The notes below the pieces were generated by a model. The model made no database searches, was not told the DNA's origin, and saw only the letters and a list, made by a program, of their open reading frames with translations. 64,000 nucleotides of DNA from Trichosphaerium sp. ATCC 40318. Its lineage: Eukaryota > Discosea > Flabellinia > Trichosidae. The stretch spans positions 1 through 64,000 of the forward strand of contig JALMLS010000397.1 of NCBI GenBank assembly GCA_038496445.1, given 5' to 3'. Shown here piece by piece: positions 1-12,754 of the stretch (the stretch's first letter is position 1; each line of letters opens with the position of its first letter). A program made the position numbers and the translations under genes.

Positions 1-21
1 CGTTAGTAAAAATGATGATTG

Positions 22-1767
22 TCAAAGACTTTTTAACGCACTTGAAGAGCAAGCTATTGTAGGCTTAGCAAGTGATATTGAATTACTTTCTATATCAAAT
101 ACAACGTAATAGTTATCAAGAAACAATTTACCAAAAAGAATAGTATCACCACTCAATCCCTAAACACAAACCCAGTGAGAATTTTTTTCAAGTAAAAAAG
201 CAAAGTGATTTTTTGGTTTTCGTTGGTTGGCTTTCTAGTGTTTCTTCGTACAGTGTTTGCTAGTGACTCTATCGTGAAGCGACGACATGGTTTATTGTTA
301 GAGCCAATTTTGTGTTCGAAATACGCAGTTGGTGGTAAATTAAACGTATGACTTTGATTATCTCCATATTGAAGTGTCACATTAATTTTTGGGTAGAAAA
401 GAAGCAACTCCTTGTCTCCAACTTCCATACAAAAATCACTGTGAAAGATATTTTTATCATCTTTTATTGGCTTTCCAGTGTCTATGAAAGAGGGGAAAAA
501 ATTAGTAAATGTAGAATACAGAAGAACGTCCTAACGCACAATCGCAAAGTCCTGGAATTAGACCTGTACATAGACCAAAGAAATAATGTTTAAGTGCTTT
601 GTATACACCACTAGGTACGTATATAGTTCTACTTGTATCAACAATACCTGTGTATACGCTTCCAGATAAAAGAGATCCTGACAAAGAAGAATAAAAGTTA
701 ATTAAACGTTTTTTTGTTACAAAAACGAAATTATTGAATAAGAATGGCCTTGTACCTGCGTCTCCAAAACCAAATGATGAAACTTGCACGTTGTATGAAA
801 CAGTATCCTTTTCCATAGGAATGGTAATAAAGTCTCCTGTGTATAATTCTTGTGATGGCTCACCAACTACAAATACACCACCAGTAGTACCTTTTCTTTT
901 GTGTTAAAAAAAAACCAATGTAAAACATAAAACTATTTGTTGCTTGACTGTACCTGTACAAATAGAAAACGATTTTTTTAATCCCACTTCAAAGAGGGAA
1001 GATAGTGGATCTGTAAGACTAGGTCTCTTCTTTTCAGCTAAAAATACATAAGAACACGTGATTACAAAAATCTTTTGACTATTTTACCTTTTGTTTGACC
1101 TAATCCCCAAGAACCATCTCGTACAAGGTTCCAACTCCCTTTTGTTTCTTCTGTGTACGCTATAAATGAAGAATGCATATTTAATCCGCTTATACGAACT
1201 TCATCAGTCACATAGACGCCTTGGAGAAGGATTGTCAGATAAATGCTCTCGATTATTTGAAAATCGAATAAATCGGTATTTGTTGAATTTTGTACCTGTA
1301 CGTTTTGTGCCGTCTGTGTACGTCCTAAGAGCTCCACAGTATTTTTTATTGTCTAATTCAATTGATGAGAAGCAGTTATTAAGGCTGTAAGGTTCAATTG
1401 TTGCGTTTGAGTCTTTGTAGTTGTAAAGTTGTGATAAATGACTACAGGTGCTTTGCGGCTATGAACCGTGAGTGCCAGGGTAAACGGGGAGGTTTCAGTA
1501 ATACCTGCGAGGCGCAATTTAAACCGGCAACCAAAAGATCAGAGGTCGTTGTATCCTATAAATTATAAGCAAAACGAGCGGTTTATGAGCGCTTCGTGCA
1601 ATTGTGACTATGTACTCTTCATTTCCTATATTTATGCGTGTAATGTAATCATTAGAACCTCCCCACAACGGTAGCTCTATTCTCTGTCGCGTAACGTTTG
1701 TCCCGCTTACAACACCCAAAATGCTTATAAGCATCGCTGTTGCGATTATTACGCTTGTGTGAGCCAT
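22..1767 (-). CDS. Pepsin-like (family A1) aspartic protease homologue, secreted, probably inactive
   Basis: Spliced minus-strand gene. It starts with a signal peptide (MAHTSVIIATAMLISILGVVSG, cleavage near residue 22) and then a pepsin N-terminal strand with INIGNEEYIVTI. Later exons carry RDGSWGLGQT (the pepsin DGIxGLG turn), VVGEPSQELYTGDFITIPM, the second-lobe motif GIVDTSRTIYVPSGVYKAL and a C-terminal FLDNYYVVFD, all in family A1 order and length. The first-lobe site that should read DTGSS reads ARSAH, so the first catalytic Asp is absent. In the second lobe the Asp remains but DTG has become DTS. The rest of the fold looks intact, so I infer a secreted pseudo-protease rather than a decayed gene. 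The stop is TGA at 22-24. The gene is divergent from exportin-4. One intron carries a CACGTG near 1035. Family is secure; exon joins are approximate. Confidence 0.8.
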
Positions 1768-1911
1768 GTCGTTGGGGTTCCTTTGAAAATCAGAACGATT
1801 GTTCAACCGAATTAGTTTGAACGAATTTTTAGACTTTTTGCGATTTTGTGGAGTTTGTAGGTTGTTTGCCGCCAACGTATCCATATTGCTAACAGCGGAG
1901 TTTCTGCTACA
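1768..1911. promoter_or_regulatory. Divergent promoter, protease homologue / exportin-4
   Basis: Only 144 bp separate the two start codons, so both 5' UTRs and both core promoters must lie here. I see no clear TATA box. It is inferred from gene arrangement alone. Confidence 0.5.
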
Positions 1912-4900
1912 ATGGAAGCTATTTTACAGCAATTAATAGAAGCATGCACGAGATTTGCTGTATGTTGTATCTTAACCGTCAGTACCGTTAACCCATGCGT
2001 AGAAAAGCCCTACGCAGGCCAATGAGCAATATTTGGTTCAATTCAGACAGAATCATAATCTAGAAACCTATCAGTTCGTCTTAGGTTATTATTAGAGCAT
2101 CAGAATAACTACTGTATTGCTAACACTTGACAGAAAACTCGAATCATCCCCTGGCTAAATTTCAAGCTGTTCAAGGACTTCAATACAATATACTACGTAA
2201 CTGGTATGCCTTTTGATCATCAGATCAGCTTTGTAACCAAAAAATCTTCAGGTCGACCCTGACACCGGAAACTATCGTTCAAATAAGAGATTACTTACTG
2301 ATTAGTTACCTATCAACGCCAAAGTACGCAATAACAATTCAACGATTAAAAAACCAAAATCCTTTGGGCCAGCGCTCTATCATTTACTCTACGTGCGCTT
2401 TGTTGTTTACCGGGGTCTTTTTAGTGTACCGTACATGATTAAGGCTCAGGTGATACGTCTTGTTGCTGTTATTTCAAAACGAGCTTGGGTGACAGACTCT
2501 TGCGATACAAATGCTGTCACGCAAGGAATAAAAGCGTCATTGTTTGAAAAAATAACCCTTCTGATTAATGGATCAGATGTTGAAGCAGTAAGTAGTGCCT
2601 GGATAGAAAACCAACCGTTTTTTTTGAAAGTATAAAAACGTGCCCTGATTTAATCTTTTAGAAACTCATTTGTATGACCTTATGTTACGAGCTAGTAGTT
2701 CAGTTTGGGTCTGTAAAACATTTATCTGAGCTTGGTGCACCTTGGGAATTTCATCAAGCAGCGTTCATAAGCTTTGAGGTAACGAAACGTCGTACTTAGT
2801 TTTTTGTAAATTATTCCTTAGAATACTTCTTTGAAGCAAATCTTTCTCGTGGCGACTACTCTCATGTCACAGCTTGTTCAAGGCGGTGCTCAAGTATTTA
2901 ACTCTGAGCAAGGGAATACTTTGTTCACACGTACACTTCGTGTTATCACAGAATGTCTTTCTTGGCCATTTGGTAATCATGGTATGTCTTTTGTTTTTTG
3001 TTTGGCTGTCATCTTTTTTGTGCCTTCTAACGTTACTTAAAAAGGGTCTCTCGTTGGATTGAAATCATCTACGCATAGTAAAACTATAAAACCGGGAGCA
3101 CAATGGCGTGATGTGCTAATCAATAACTCTCCTATTGAGTTGTACTTTACTGTGCGCTTTCTTCTTTTTCATCTTTGTAATTATAACTTACAACCCTACA
3201 GCTATATCCTCTTGTAAGACCATACCCGAGGTTGGCTTCTATGATATGGCAAGGTATTGAGCAATTGGCTTCAGTAAGTGGCAAGATATTCACATCGATA
3301 ATGGAAAAACAAGTATACGTCACAAAAATAATTCACGTGATTCACTCCATAATGTTCATGTACAATAGTAATAACCAATACATAATTTTAATATTTTTTA
3401 TTAGGCAACCACCTTCTGCAGAAGAGGCTAGAGGTGTTTCTTCTATAATTATGAGGCTATTGTTTAATTTTGATTCACAACAAGTCATCGCTAAATTACC
3501 AGATGGAATGAGCGACACTTTTATTGATAATATTGCAAAGTTTACTACTGGTTGTTTGAAGAATATGTACACTAGTACCTATGAAAATGATCAGTTATTA
3601 TATACAGAAGCATTTGATGCTTTATTAGAAGCTTGGACACTCTTGAGTGCGTACATATAAAAACTCTTGAAAAGCCTCAGTTTTCTTGTTTTTTTCTTGT
3701 TTTTTCTTTTAATGGTTCCACACCAACTAAAAGTATTTCATTAGTTAGCGACTATACAATTATGGAACCTAATAAAGTGAATCCGTACATCAAGTATACG
3801 CGTACAATATTTACAACATACGTTGAAGCACGACTTCTTTTATCAAAAGCCAATATTCAACGTAACTCAATTGATGAACAAGAACAAGAGCCTTATGATA
3901 AGGTACTAAAAGAAACAACCCATATTTTTGCTTTATACTATTCTTTACTGTATTTTTTCAACGCTTCAAGAGCTCACCAGCTTTAAAAACAAAGGCTCAC
4001 TTTAACCAAAAATGTGACTAGTTGGCTTTGACACATTTTAGATGTACTTTGATGATCAGCTTCAATCTATTGTGCATATTGGCAGGTTAGATACAAAAGA
4101 CGCAACCAATAATTTACATGGTCGCGTTACCCAACTCCTTGACGAAATGACTGGACACGTACAAGCAGGAAGAGGTAACAAACAAAACAGTTTTTTTATT
4201 ACTAAAATGAGTAGTCTTGGAATTTGTTGGTGTTGTAACTCAGCTTAAATGGATATTAAAGATCAGTGGCCATTTGCTTACTGTAGATAAACATGAATCA
4301 CCTCAATTACCAGTACAAATTAGACAAACATCCTTAAATGCAGAACGACAATGTGTACGATTTTATTTCCATCTTCACCTTTTTTTGTTTCACTTGTCTT
4401 AATGTTTGTGGTAGGAAGAAGATCCAATTATACGTCTCAATACCGCGTTATTTAGAATAGTTAATCATGAGAATCAATGCATAAGTAATAAACAGGTATT
4501 TATTTTGCAACAAGTGAGAGTTAAAGAGTAAAACGGCAACTACTTTTTTTTTTTGAAACACGTGCTCTTTTTGAAAAACCCCGAATGTTCTGTTTGTTCT
4601 GACTCCTTTGCTCTAGATTAAGAAGTATTGGATTAAGTATATGGAAGGATCTGTCGGTTGGTTCTTAAAGCGATGGTCACGTGTTTTCTTGTACTTAGAA
4701 CCAACAAGATTCACCAGCTCTGCTTTAATTCAAGCATATGGTAGAACAAGTGCAGGTGCTAGTTTACTTTACTAGCGTGTTTAAAACTCACACTTTTGTA
4801 GAAAGTACAAAGCTCCTTGATTTTCTCATAAGCCAGATACATAAAACGTTATGTACAGTGAAAGATGAGTTAACTTTAGACGAGGCACGCAGCTTCTCTC

Positions 4901-7159
4901 TTGTTTTTTTCCCATGCAAAACCTGGTTTTCTTGGATTGGAGACTCTTTTGTTGTAACAAGTGTCCTCAATTTCATAAATGGTTAAACCGACAACATGAA
5001 AAAATTTGACACAGATGTTACTCTTTTGGTTAACTTGTTTTGTAGACTTGTCAGTTTCTCTTATCACTATCAAAGTTACATATACACGCTGGAAGACTGG
5101 CACAGTTACCTAACTGGGCTAATCTGGTTCAATCACATACCTCAGATACACAAGAACTATCATTATTGCCTTTAAAAATACAAAGGTACTCGGCACTAGT
5201 TTTGTTTAAAACTCCAATTTGGTGGGCGCTAACTTTGCTTAAAAGGCAATTTGTTCGAGCTATGATATCTTTCAGTCTTGGTGATACAAATGATAACCGC
5301 GGGGAGTACTTTCATAAAATTGTAGGACCAATTATCGTAAGTAGTAAATGTTTTTACTAAAAACTATCTTAAGAACGCGCTTTCTTCACTAACTCTGACA
5401 GACACGTTTTGGATCTATCATTCAACGAGGCGATTTTTTGAATATTGCAAAAACACCAGATGTAGTATCAGAAGTAACAAGACAACTAGAGGTAATGCTT
5501 AAGCATAAATAGAGTCGAAAACAAATTACAATACAGAACTTTGTTCTTATTTTTTTCTTATTTTAGCGTATTCGTGGTGTTGTACAAGGAGCAACAGGAA
5601 ACAATCACGGTTATGTTGTAAAGTGCCTAGATAATTTCTATAGTGCTTTTTCTGGGTTCATATCGATGTACAGAGGATTTCATGACGTGGTTTGGCGTGT
5701 TCTTTGTATCTACATGGATTTTGCACATTACGTGGTACTACATCGACCTTTTATTTGTTTTGACATGCCAATATTTTCGCAATACGTGCATGGTTGTGCT
5801 GCTTTTACGACATTTTTATTAAACTTCTTTTCAAAACTTTATCAAATTCCTCAAGAGCTTACACACTTGCACATGGTTGGTATTAATGTGAGTCGTTGAG
5901 CATTAGCGCAGTTTAATGTTTTCAAACTCTTGCTGTTTACAATTGTGTATCCATAATGCAACTCCATGAATCCTAACTTGTTTCTCTTCAAGATCGATTT
6001 TATTGAACCAGAAGAAGCAGTTCCTTACTTGGCATCTGCAAACAAAGTTTTACAGTCGTACAGTGAATGCTATATAGGTACAATAATACTTGTAAACGCC
6101 TTAAAAGACCGCTACTAACTTCACTATAGACTACTACAAGCAGAAACTGGATAGCAACGAAGCAAGAGAAGATAGATACCAAGAACTTAAGTCACTAGTA
6201 AAGTGGCTTAATAACTTATCTATATGTACACGTACACAACCAAGCGCTATAGATACAATATTCTTTGGATTGCAGACAACTATAGGATTGTTAAATCCTG
6301 ATTTACTCACTGTACGTTTAAATACGAGTGAGATACTTCATTGAAACTAACTTTTCTTTGTAAATAGTACAAGAAGATTAGTAATAACTTCTTTCAAGTT
6401 ATACATGCTATGTTTATATACCACCCTGATAGAATCGCTACTCTACCTACATCTTTATTCAATGCATTGATTGAAGCATTACGCTTTGGTCTCAAGCAGT
6501 ATCCACCAATTTCTTCTTTTTTATTGCCTTCAATGAAAGCGAGTCATTTGTACTCGGTTGAAAACTGATTAACTTATTTTTCTTAACATATATTCTAAGC
6601 ACTGAAGATCTTGTTGTACGAAAAGCACTTGAGAGTATCAAAGCGATTGCCCAATACAACTTTGAAGTTAAAACAAAAAGTAAGTCCAAAGAAAAACTGT
6701 TTTTGTTTCACGTTTACTTTTAAATAATCAAACGCTGACAATGTGTGAAGCTGGGCAAGAAGGTCTTCCACCGTCTCATAAACCTTTATTATCTGGGTTT
6801 GTAAAAATAATGGTAGAATTCATGTTATTTGACGAATTCTTCAACTTGGAGCACATACAGACTGTAGCAATCACTTTCCTTGCCCTCATGTGTTCTGAGC
6901 AGGTACCTACAATATTACTCTTCCAAAAAAAGTCACGTGTTTTATATACTTATCACATGGTTAGCATACATTTATGCAAGTCGTTCAACAGTTGATTGAA
7001 TCAAGAGATGAAGTTCAAACAAAAACAAGGCTTCAACAAGTATTTGCTACCTTAATGAATGGTACTGATATATCGCTACATTCTTCAAACAAGGATGCAT
7101 TCAAGAAAAAATTTAAAGACTTTATTGTAACAACAAGAAGCTTCTTGAGCCGAAAATAA
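1912..7159 (+). CDS. XPO4: Exportin-4 (importin-beta family nuclear transport receptor)
   Basis: Large multi-exon HEAT-repeat protein. Exportin-4 is a Ran-GTP-dependent karyopherin that moves cargo such as eIF5A through nuclear pores. The start MEAILQQLIEACTRFA fits the N-terminal helix of the family. Later exons match exportin-4 in order: AKFQAVQGLQYNILRNW, QVIRLVAVISKRAW, SWPFGNHGS...GAQWRDVLINNSPIELYFT, VSSIIMRLLFNFDSQQV, YTEAFDALLEAWTLL, FDDQLQSIVHIGRL, GSVGWFLKRWSRVFLYLEP and the C-terminal KKKFKDFIVTTRSFLSRK. About 17 short introns interrupt it, several with GTAA or GTAC donors and long T runs. CACGTG occurs in or beside introns near 4560, 4677 and 6943. The stop is TAA at 7157-7159. 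I see no frameshift. The exportin-4 call, against exportin-7/RanBP17, rests on the 3420-3650 and 4630-4740 blocks. Confidence 0.88.
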
Positions 7160-7517
7160 TAAAAAAGGTGTCATCTCAAGTGGCATATTATGGTTCACTA
7201 TGAAACTGTGGGTAGCGCATGAAAATTTTATTAGAACCTTATGGAGCTTCGGCGTATGTTTCTAAATGCCAATAAAAAGGTGGCTTATATGCTAGGTACT
7301 TTCAATATAGATGTATTTGTACTTATTTAGATAAATGGTAGACAACGTATTCCACCTGGAAATTGCTCAAGGTATACCACGTGATTTAAAACAAATAAGG
7401 TTTTATTGTATGGTAAGTATGTCGTGTGGAGTTTCAAAGCCTACAGGTCGCTTTGGTTATTTATTGCCATGGCTTCGTGATAGTACTATTAGGCTAGTTA
7501 GAGTTATTGCACTGTAA
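7160..7517. other. Spacer downstream of exportin-4
   Basis: A short open frame begins at 7335 (MVDNVFHLEIAQGIPRDLK) and meets a possible donor after about 28 codons, but I cannot connect it to a further exon. CACGTG lies at about 7378. Nothing else is recognisable. Confidence 0.3.
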
Positions 7518-8799
7518 TTGTTACTTCCTTGTCTCAGGCAACGCTGTGAGTGATTGTTACCTTAGGTAATACTGTGAGTGTTTGTAGCAACGCTGTGATT
7601 GTAGTAGCAGATACTCATGAACACTAACCCGATATCGCTTATGAAAAAGGTACTATGACGCAAAAAAGACTATATTTAACTACTTGGAGTAATGCTCAAA
7701 CGTGTTTGCTTAGTACAACTATGGCATATATACAGGTGCACTTGATTCTAGTACATTCCACCTTCAAATAGGCACACAAATTCGCCTACGTCCTATGTCC
7801 TCAAGGAAAGGGATATTGTTATAGTTCTTTTCGAAATGACAAGTCTTCTAAACTAACAAAAACCTGCAAACCTGCTTTAAAGGCATAATATTCTTGTAAC
7901 AATACAAGTATGACTGGCAATTGTTGGATTTTGTACGCAAAATGGTTCGCCTATACATACAAGTTAAAGTGATAGCTAGGCTTCTTACAACTAATTCTAA
8001 AGTACACTATCACAAATGAAAAAGTGCAAAGCCAAAAGCCATTTTTAAACAGAGAATTACGGAAAGTGTTTTGAACTAAAGTACTTCAACTTTATTTCGT
8101 AAACAACTTGGCTGCTCCTCATCATGATAAACATGCCACCTCTTATTTCTCTTCTATGTATTCTATCTATTAGCGCAGCTTTTGCGCAAGTTAGTAAGTA
8201 TTAAAGTCCACATGATATTAATTGAAAAAAAAAGGTGTTGGTGAAACAGGTCAATGTAAACTACTTGCTAATGGGCAGGACTTTTTTGCAATCGCTGTAG
8301 CTACAACCGGACCAAATGTGCTTATGTTCATTGTAAATGATGCTGATACAACACCAGGTACCGAGTATCATTTTTTTATCTCGCAGGTCATTTGCTGTTG
8401 ATGTTGATCCAGGTCAAGTTGACATCAATATCGTGTTTAATTCAGAGATGATTGTAGCTACAACCTTAGAATGTACATTTGATAATACACGTGTCGGTGG
8501 TAATACCCCTTTTATATCTCTTAATTTAACACCTGTGATAAATAGCTTCAACACTCGCTTCATCAACCATACATCTCGATCCACTGACTTTTCCAGATCC
8601 AAATACCTTCAGGTATGTCTTTTTTCTTGTGCTTATTTGTAACGCTTCTCGCAAGTCAACCATTGCCTCCAATGCAAGCTTCTTTGATAACTTTTAGCGC
8701 TGTGATAACCTTGGCAACACCAGAACCAGAAAGAGAACCTTGTAGTAGAAGATTATCTGAAACTTTAACCAATTATATGGATTCATAGTATGTACTTGA
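7518..8799 (+). repeat. Left copy of a 1.2-1.3 kb inverted duplication
   Basis: From about 7518 to the end of the gene at 8799 the sequence is clearly homologous, in reverse orientation, to 49317-50636. Shared landmarks outside the coding part include GGCAACGCTGTGAGTG, TGCACTTGATTC followed by CCACCTTCAAATAGGC, GACAAGTCTTCTAAACT and a block around TTACGGAAAGTG upstream of the start codon. The copies differ by many substitutions and small indels, so this is an old duplication that includes upstream DNA. The motif CAACGCTGTGA is itself repeated within 7540-7600. Confidence 0.85.
8124..8799 (+). pseudogene. Secreted-protein gene, frameshifted copy of the gene at 49317-50078
   Basis: It starts MINMPPLISLLCILSISAAFAQV, a signal peptide nearly identical to that of the paralogue. 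After one intron (acceptor near 8233) come GPNVLMFIVNDADTTPGTEYH and, in another frame, RSFAVDVDPGQVDINIVFNS and ATTLECTFDN. A net 2-nt loss around 8371-8385 relative to the paralogue shifts the frame into a TGA within a few codons, and no GT-AG intron restores the phase. The final exon encodes EREPCSRRLS and ends at 8797-8799, matching the paralogue's EPCTRRLS ending, but almost all of the Thr/Pro stalk is missing. The rest looks preserved, so the break may be recent. A sequencing error cannot be excluded. The function of the family is unknown. Confidence 0.7.
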
Positions 8800-10079
8800 A
8801 CATCGTACATTCCTGTATCCAGATAGTATACGTGCACAAAAATCAATAAATACTAGTACTACTAATATATCCTGTACATAGCGCATTTGAAATGAAGTTC
8901 TTGTCAAAGAAACAGGCCTAATTTCGACTTCTGTTTTATGGTGAAAGTAAACTGACTTTAGTTTTAGATGGTACTTTTTTATGAGTTCCCTATGTGACAT
9001 AGTAACTTATGTCACCAACGTGTTCTTTCAATTTCTAGTTGGTGACTATGTTGTGATAATATTCTGTTGGAAGGCTGATCATTGCACCGAAGTTTGTGTA
9101 AGATCAAATTGTTGTGTACTCATTGAAGTAGCCATCCTAAATGGCCACAGAATAAACTGTCTACTCCAATTTATTGTTAAATTCAGGTGTAGCCTTTGCA
9201 TATACGCAAAGGTATATACCTTAAAGGTAAATATCTCCGAAATAGTGTCACAAATTTATATCACTGGGAGGTAACAGAAATAAATAGAAGTTTACTTTTA
9301 ACTATTCTGTAAACAGTCTCTTTTCTCTTTTTTTTTCTATCTTTCTTTTTTTTGTTGTTGTTTTGTACCTTCAGATACTGTGCTGTGAGTTCCTTAGTTG
9401 CACCATAAATACTTCACTGGTAGGTTAATTAATGGGTTGCCCCGTGCTTTGCATACAACAAAAAAGATCGAGATACACTGCACTTACTGCTGCAGCTAAA
9501 AGTGAGTTCCCACTCTTTAGTTCAGCCTTTGCTATGCAAGTAGATGAAGCAACATCAGCTTGTACGACACTTTCTTGCTTTGTCACAGCCACCTGAAATA
9601 CAACAGTATATCTGTGAAATGGAACTTATGGTACCACATGTCATATAATAGTAGCACATGACTCTATTTAAGGTAGTCAGCATACGTTTTCAAGTAGACG
9701 CTGTGATTGACTCAAAAAAATGCCACTATATCATGCTTTTTTCAATGCCGCTCCTCTTTGAGTACACAGGCACCAATGTTCGTGTGCTTGTTTTGCACTA
9801 TGTACTCAACGAGTTACATTAATAGCTCATATACCCCAGGCATAATACCTCAAAGTCAATGCACTTTTATTTATGTTCTAGTTTTCTTATGTTGTATTCG
9901 AATTCTGGTATTCAAATTGGGGTAATACTCATTGTTTGAGAATGCTAGCTGGAAGCTTTTGCTTCAAGCCCAATCTCCACACACAGTTTAAGACCCGCAC
10001 ACAATCAGTGAAAGCCCGTTGAACCCTTTTTAAAACCCAAGACCAACTTGACTTTCACCCACTTTTCGCCTTGACAACG
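8800..10079. other. No supported gene
   Basis: About 1.3 kb. Open frames exist (for example 8981-9274 on the plus strand, Cys- and Val-rich, and 9433 onward) but none has recognisable domains, a convincing exon structure or a partner on the other side of an intron. A T-rich stretch lies at 9300-9370. Confidence 0.5.
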
Positions 10080-10759
10080 ATGGAGGTAGCACCAGAGGTG
10101 ATTATTTGTTCGTATGTATTATTACTCTACTAGAAGCCAAACCAGCCTCAAACTGCGTTTGAAGCGTTTTTACATTATTACATTATTTTTTTAGTCTACA
10201 GCAGTAGTACCAAGGGGTATGCACTATTTTTCGCAAAATTGGGTCGCGGAAGAAATCACGTGATTTGTTGCCTTAAAGCACACGCATTTTACATAGAACA
10301 GCACATTTCTTGGTCTATTGTGGCTTCAATTGTCCAAAAGTAGTGCAATCCCCTCATTGGCACAACAATCGCTTTTTTTGTTTGTGATTGCGCTCAAAAA
10401 TACCACTTACTACTTCCATGCTTTACGGTTTGTCATCTCTAACATTTATACATAGATTCGGAGAAACTATAATTCTTTATGGTGACACAAACTCTTATGT
10501 TGAGCAATTTGTGGCTGAATTTCGAGAATTCTTTAACAAAACACAACATGAAGTTGTTGATACTAAAAAACTCAAAATTACATACGACCCAAAGAATGGA
10601 AGACACGTTATTTCTGGTATCAAGGCAAAGCATGCAATTATTCCTAGATACTATGATATATTTGCGATAAAGTTCTTTCATTCCAACGGATTTACTATTG
10701 CAACTCAAGCAATGGAATTCCGTTGTCGTTATATCACTTTCACTAAAACGAGTATGTGA
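10080..10759 (+). CDS. Small hypothetical protein, three exons
   Basis: Not recognised. A consistent model is exon 1 (MEVAPE), exon 2 (STAVVPR) and a third exon reached by an acceptor just after 10460 that continues in phase as ETIILYGDTNSYVEQFVAEF. The main exon then reads FFNKTQHEVVDTKKL, ITYDPKNGRHVISGIKAKH and FAIKFFHSNGFTIATQ, ending at TGA 10757-10759. The product is about 110 residues, mixed alpha/beta, with no signal peptide or membrane segment. The second intron, about 245 nt, is long for this window and holds a CACGTG at about 10257. Phase agreement across two introns supports a real gene. Confidence 0.5.
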
Positions 10760-11512
10760 TTCTAGCAGGAGATGAACCTGCTCAATTACATTAAAGCAAG
10801 GAATAGGATTGAAGGACTCAAGTCACATTGTCGGGTTTTGTACTTTCAACAATAAATAAAAGTATAGATACTCCTTCTGCGATTTTATTGAACCATCACT
10901 GTACAAACCATTTTGAGGTGTGATGGGTTGCTAATAAGATGATACCTTTTACTTGTAAACCTCTTTCTTTTTACCAGCAACATAAAAGCTTTAGAACAAC
11001 TTGCTTCCTGTAATCCCAAAATTTGTATTTACCTTCAAATTCACGTTGACATTTTTGCAATGAACGCAAAATACAGTTGGTATTCCACCCCTTGTGCTCT
11101 TCATTGATACCGTTCACGAAATGACTATGCTCATCCAAATGAACATTGTTTGACTATTACATCACTAACTCCTACCAACCTGAGTTGAGTACAGCAACGA
11201 GTGATAGTTACCAAGAAGCGACAAGCGTATCTCGAAGAAGCTACCAGTTTTCAATCTTTCCGCTCTTTCTATTTTAGTAAATTTGAGTATCTAGAAGGTC
11301 GTTATACAAAATATCCGAATACACTAAGCGTCTTTATAAGCTATTGAGGGCTCTATTGGTTTTCGTATATTCCAAAAAGCGAACGCTGAGTCTTTCGGAA
11401 ATTAGAAGATAACGCGTAATCAGATGTTGTTTAGAATGGAAATAGAATAACTGATGGTTCATGTGTATGCAACAATAAAAATCAAATGGGTATTTATTAT
11501 TACTACTGTACA
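10760..11512. other. No supported gene
   Basis: About 750 bp between a plus-strand small gene and the 3' end of the minus-strand TANGO2-like gene. No open frame, repeat or RNA gene could be supported. Confidence 0.5.
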
Positions 11513-12615
11513 CTCAAACTTGCAGTAAAGCAAAACTTTCTTACTTTACGCTCACCACTAGGCTCAAGATTCTTATCAACAAATGTTACATTATTTTTAT
11601 CATCTATGAGTACGACAGTACTTGTGCGTGTACCATATTTTGTTTTACCCAACCCAAAAGAATCAACATAGATAGAAGAAAGAGGTTTCTCAATATTAAT
11701 ATCGCCAAAACCTAATAAGGAAGTTGAGTTAAAAAAATGAGTTACGCTTGGCTTATATTAATTATTACATACCTGTATCTGTTATTTTATCATCCGGTGG
11801 TTTAGTGCCATTCTCTAAAATAGCCATATACGGTTCCCAAGAAGTCGCTTTTGATTTTTCAACAAGGTCTTTGCCAGTCACTAAAAAAAAGGTAAACAAA
11901 ATTTCTTAGCGAATACAAGCTACTATGCTTATGTAGAGTGCTACAAAGAGCATAAACCAACTCTAGTGGCGTGTACATACCGAGTTTAGGCCACGGAGAG
12001 TTTAGTAAGTGGTTGGAAACAGCGTAAACCTAAGAACAAGTTAAGTTTTGTCTAAAGGATAGTCAAGTTCACGTACTTGTCCTTTTTTAAGCTTCTTTGG
12101 TACGTCGTCGGGATCTTTGTTTGAATAATACCATAGATTGTCTAAGTCACCAACAAAAACGTTATAGCCATCATAATCGTTTTTTTGTGATGCAAGGCGG
12201 CGTATAAATACGTCAGGAGACTCTGTGTTTCTTGTACAAGTTATTTTGGCTTTAGCAGCTGGAAACGTACTGTAAGTACTCTTTAACAAGAAGACCTCTA
12301 CTCTTCTTCTCTAGGTTAGACTCTGTATTGATTTTTTTTGGTTTGCGATAATTTGTTAACGCTATGAATTTTCCTTGTTTGGTAATGCCAAACCACGTTC
12401 CTCCGCGCACGTTGTCCTTTCCTAGCGCGTTGGGTTATGTAAAAGTCCCAACGACTTTAAAAAACGTCAATTCGCTTACCTGCTAATATTTGGCTATCTG
12501 TACCATCCCACCAGTGTACCGCCCGCGTAGAGCGTTCAATAAACTCATCTCTGTTGCCCAGGATAATGTATTTATAGCCAGTGTGGTAGCCGTATGAAAT
12601 AAAGTATATACACAT
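11513..12615 (-). CDS. TANGO2: TANGO2-like NRDE-domain protein
   Basis: Minus-strand spliced gene starting MCIYFISYGYHTGYKYIILGNRDEF. GNRDEF followed by ERSTRAVHWW is the N-terminal NRDE signature that names the family, with the initiator Met directly before Cys as in other members. Next come GGTWFGITKQGKFIALTNYR, SRGLLVKEYL, YDGYNVFVGDLDNLWYYSN (the YNGFNL..DL..YYGN block), AVSNHLLNSPWPK and KYGTRTSTVVLIDDKNNVTF, the conserved YGTRTNTI segment. The stop is at 11513-11515. TANGO2 proteins are linked to Golgi/ER organisation, mitochondria and haem handling, but the biochemical activity is unsettled. The gene is head-to-head with the IAH1-type esterase. Confidence 0.9.
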
Positions 12616-12754
12616 ATTTATCTTAATGTGTTGTGCTGTTGCGTTGGTTTAAATCGTAAAATATAACCATAGTGACATTCAACTGAAGTCAAGAAGAACA
12701 GAATCACTGAAGCCTTTACAGGTTAATTAAAAACGAGAGAACCAACAAACCCAA
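12616..12754. promoter_or_regulatory. Divergent promoter, TANGO2 / IAH1
   Basis: 139 bp between opposing start codons. It must contain both transcription starts. No consensus core element was identified. Confidence 0.45.

Noticed and set aside
8371-8400. Tiny intron (GTACC...CGCAG, 29 nt) rescuing the broken secreted-protein copy
   Set aside because: Removing it does not restore the frame seen in the paralogue, so the frameshift stands.
9300-9370. T-rich tract as a possible element terminus
   Set aside because: No flanking duplication or coding remnant; T runs are common in introns and spacers here.
10745-10758. 14-nt intron extending the small gene at 10.1-10.8 kb
   Set aside because: Far below any credible intron length; the TGA at 10757-10759 is taken as the stop.
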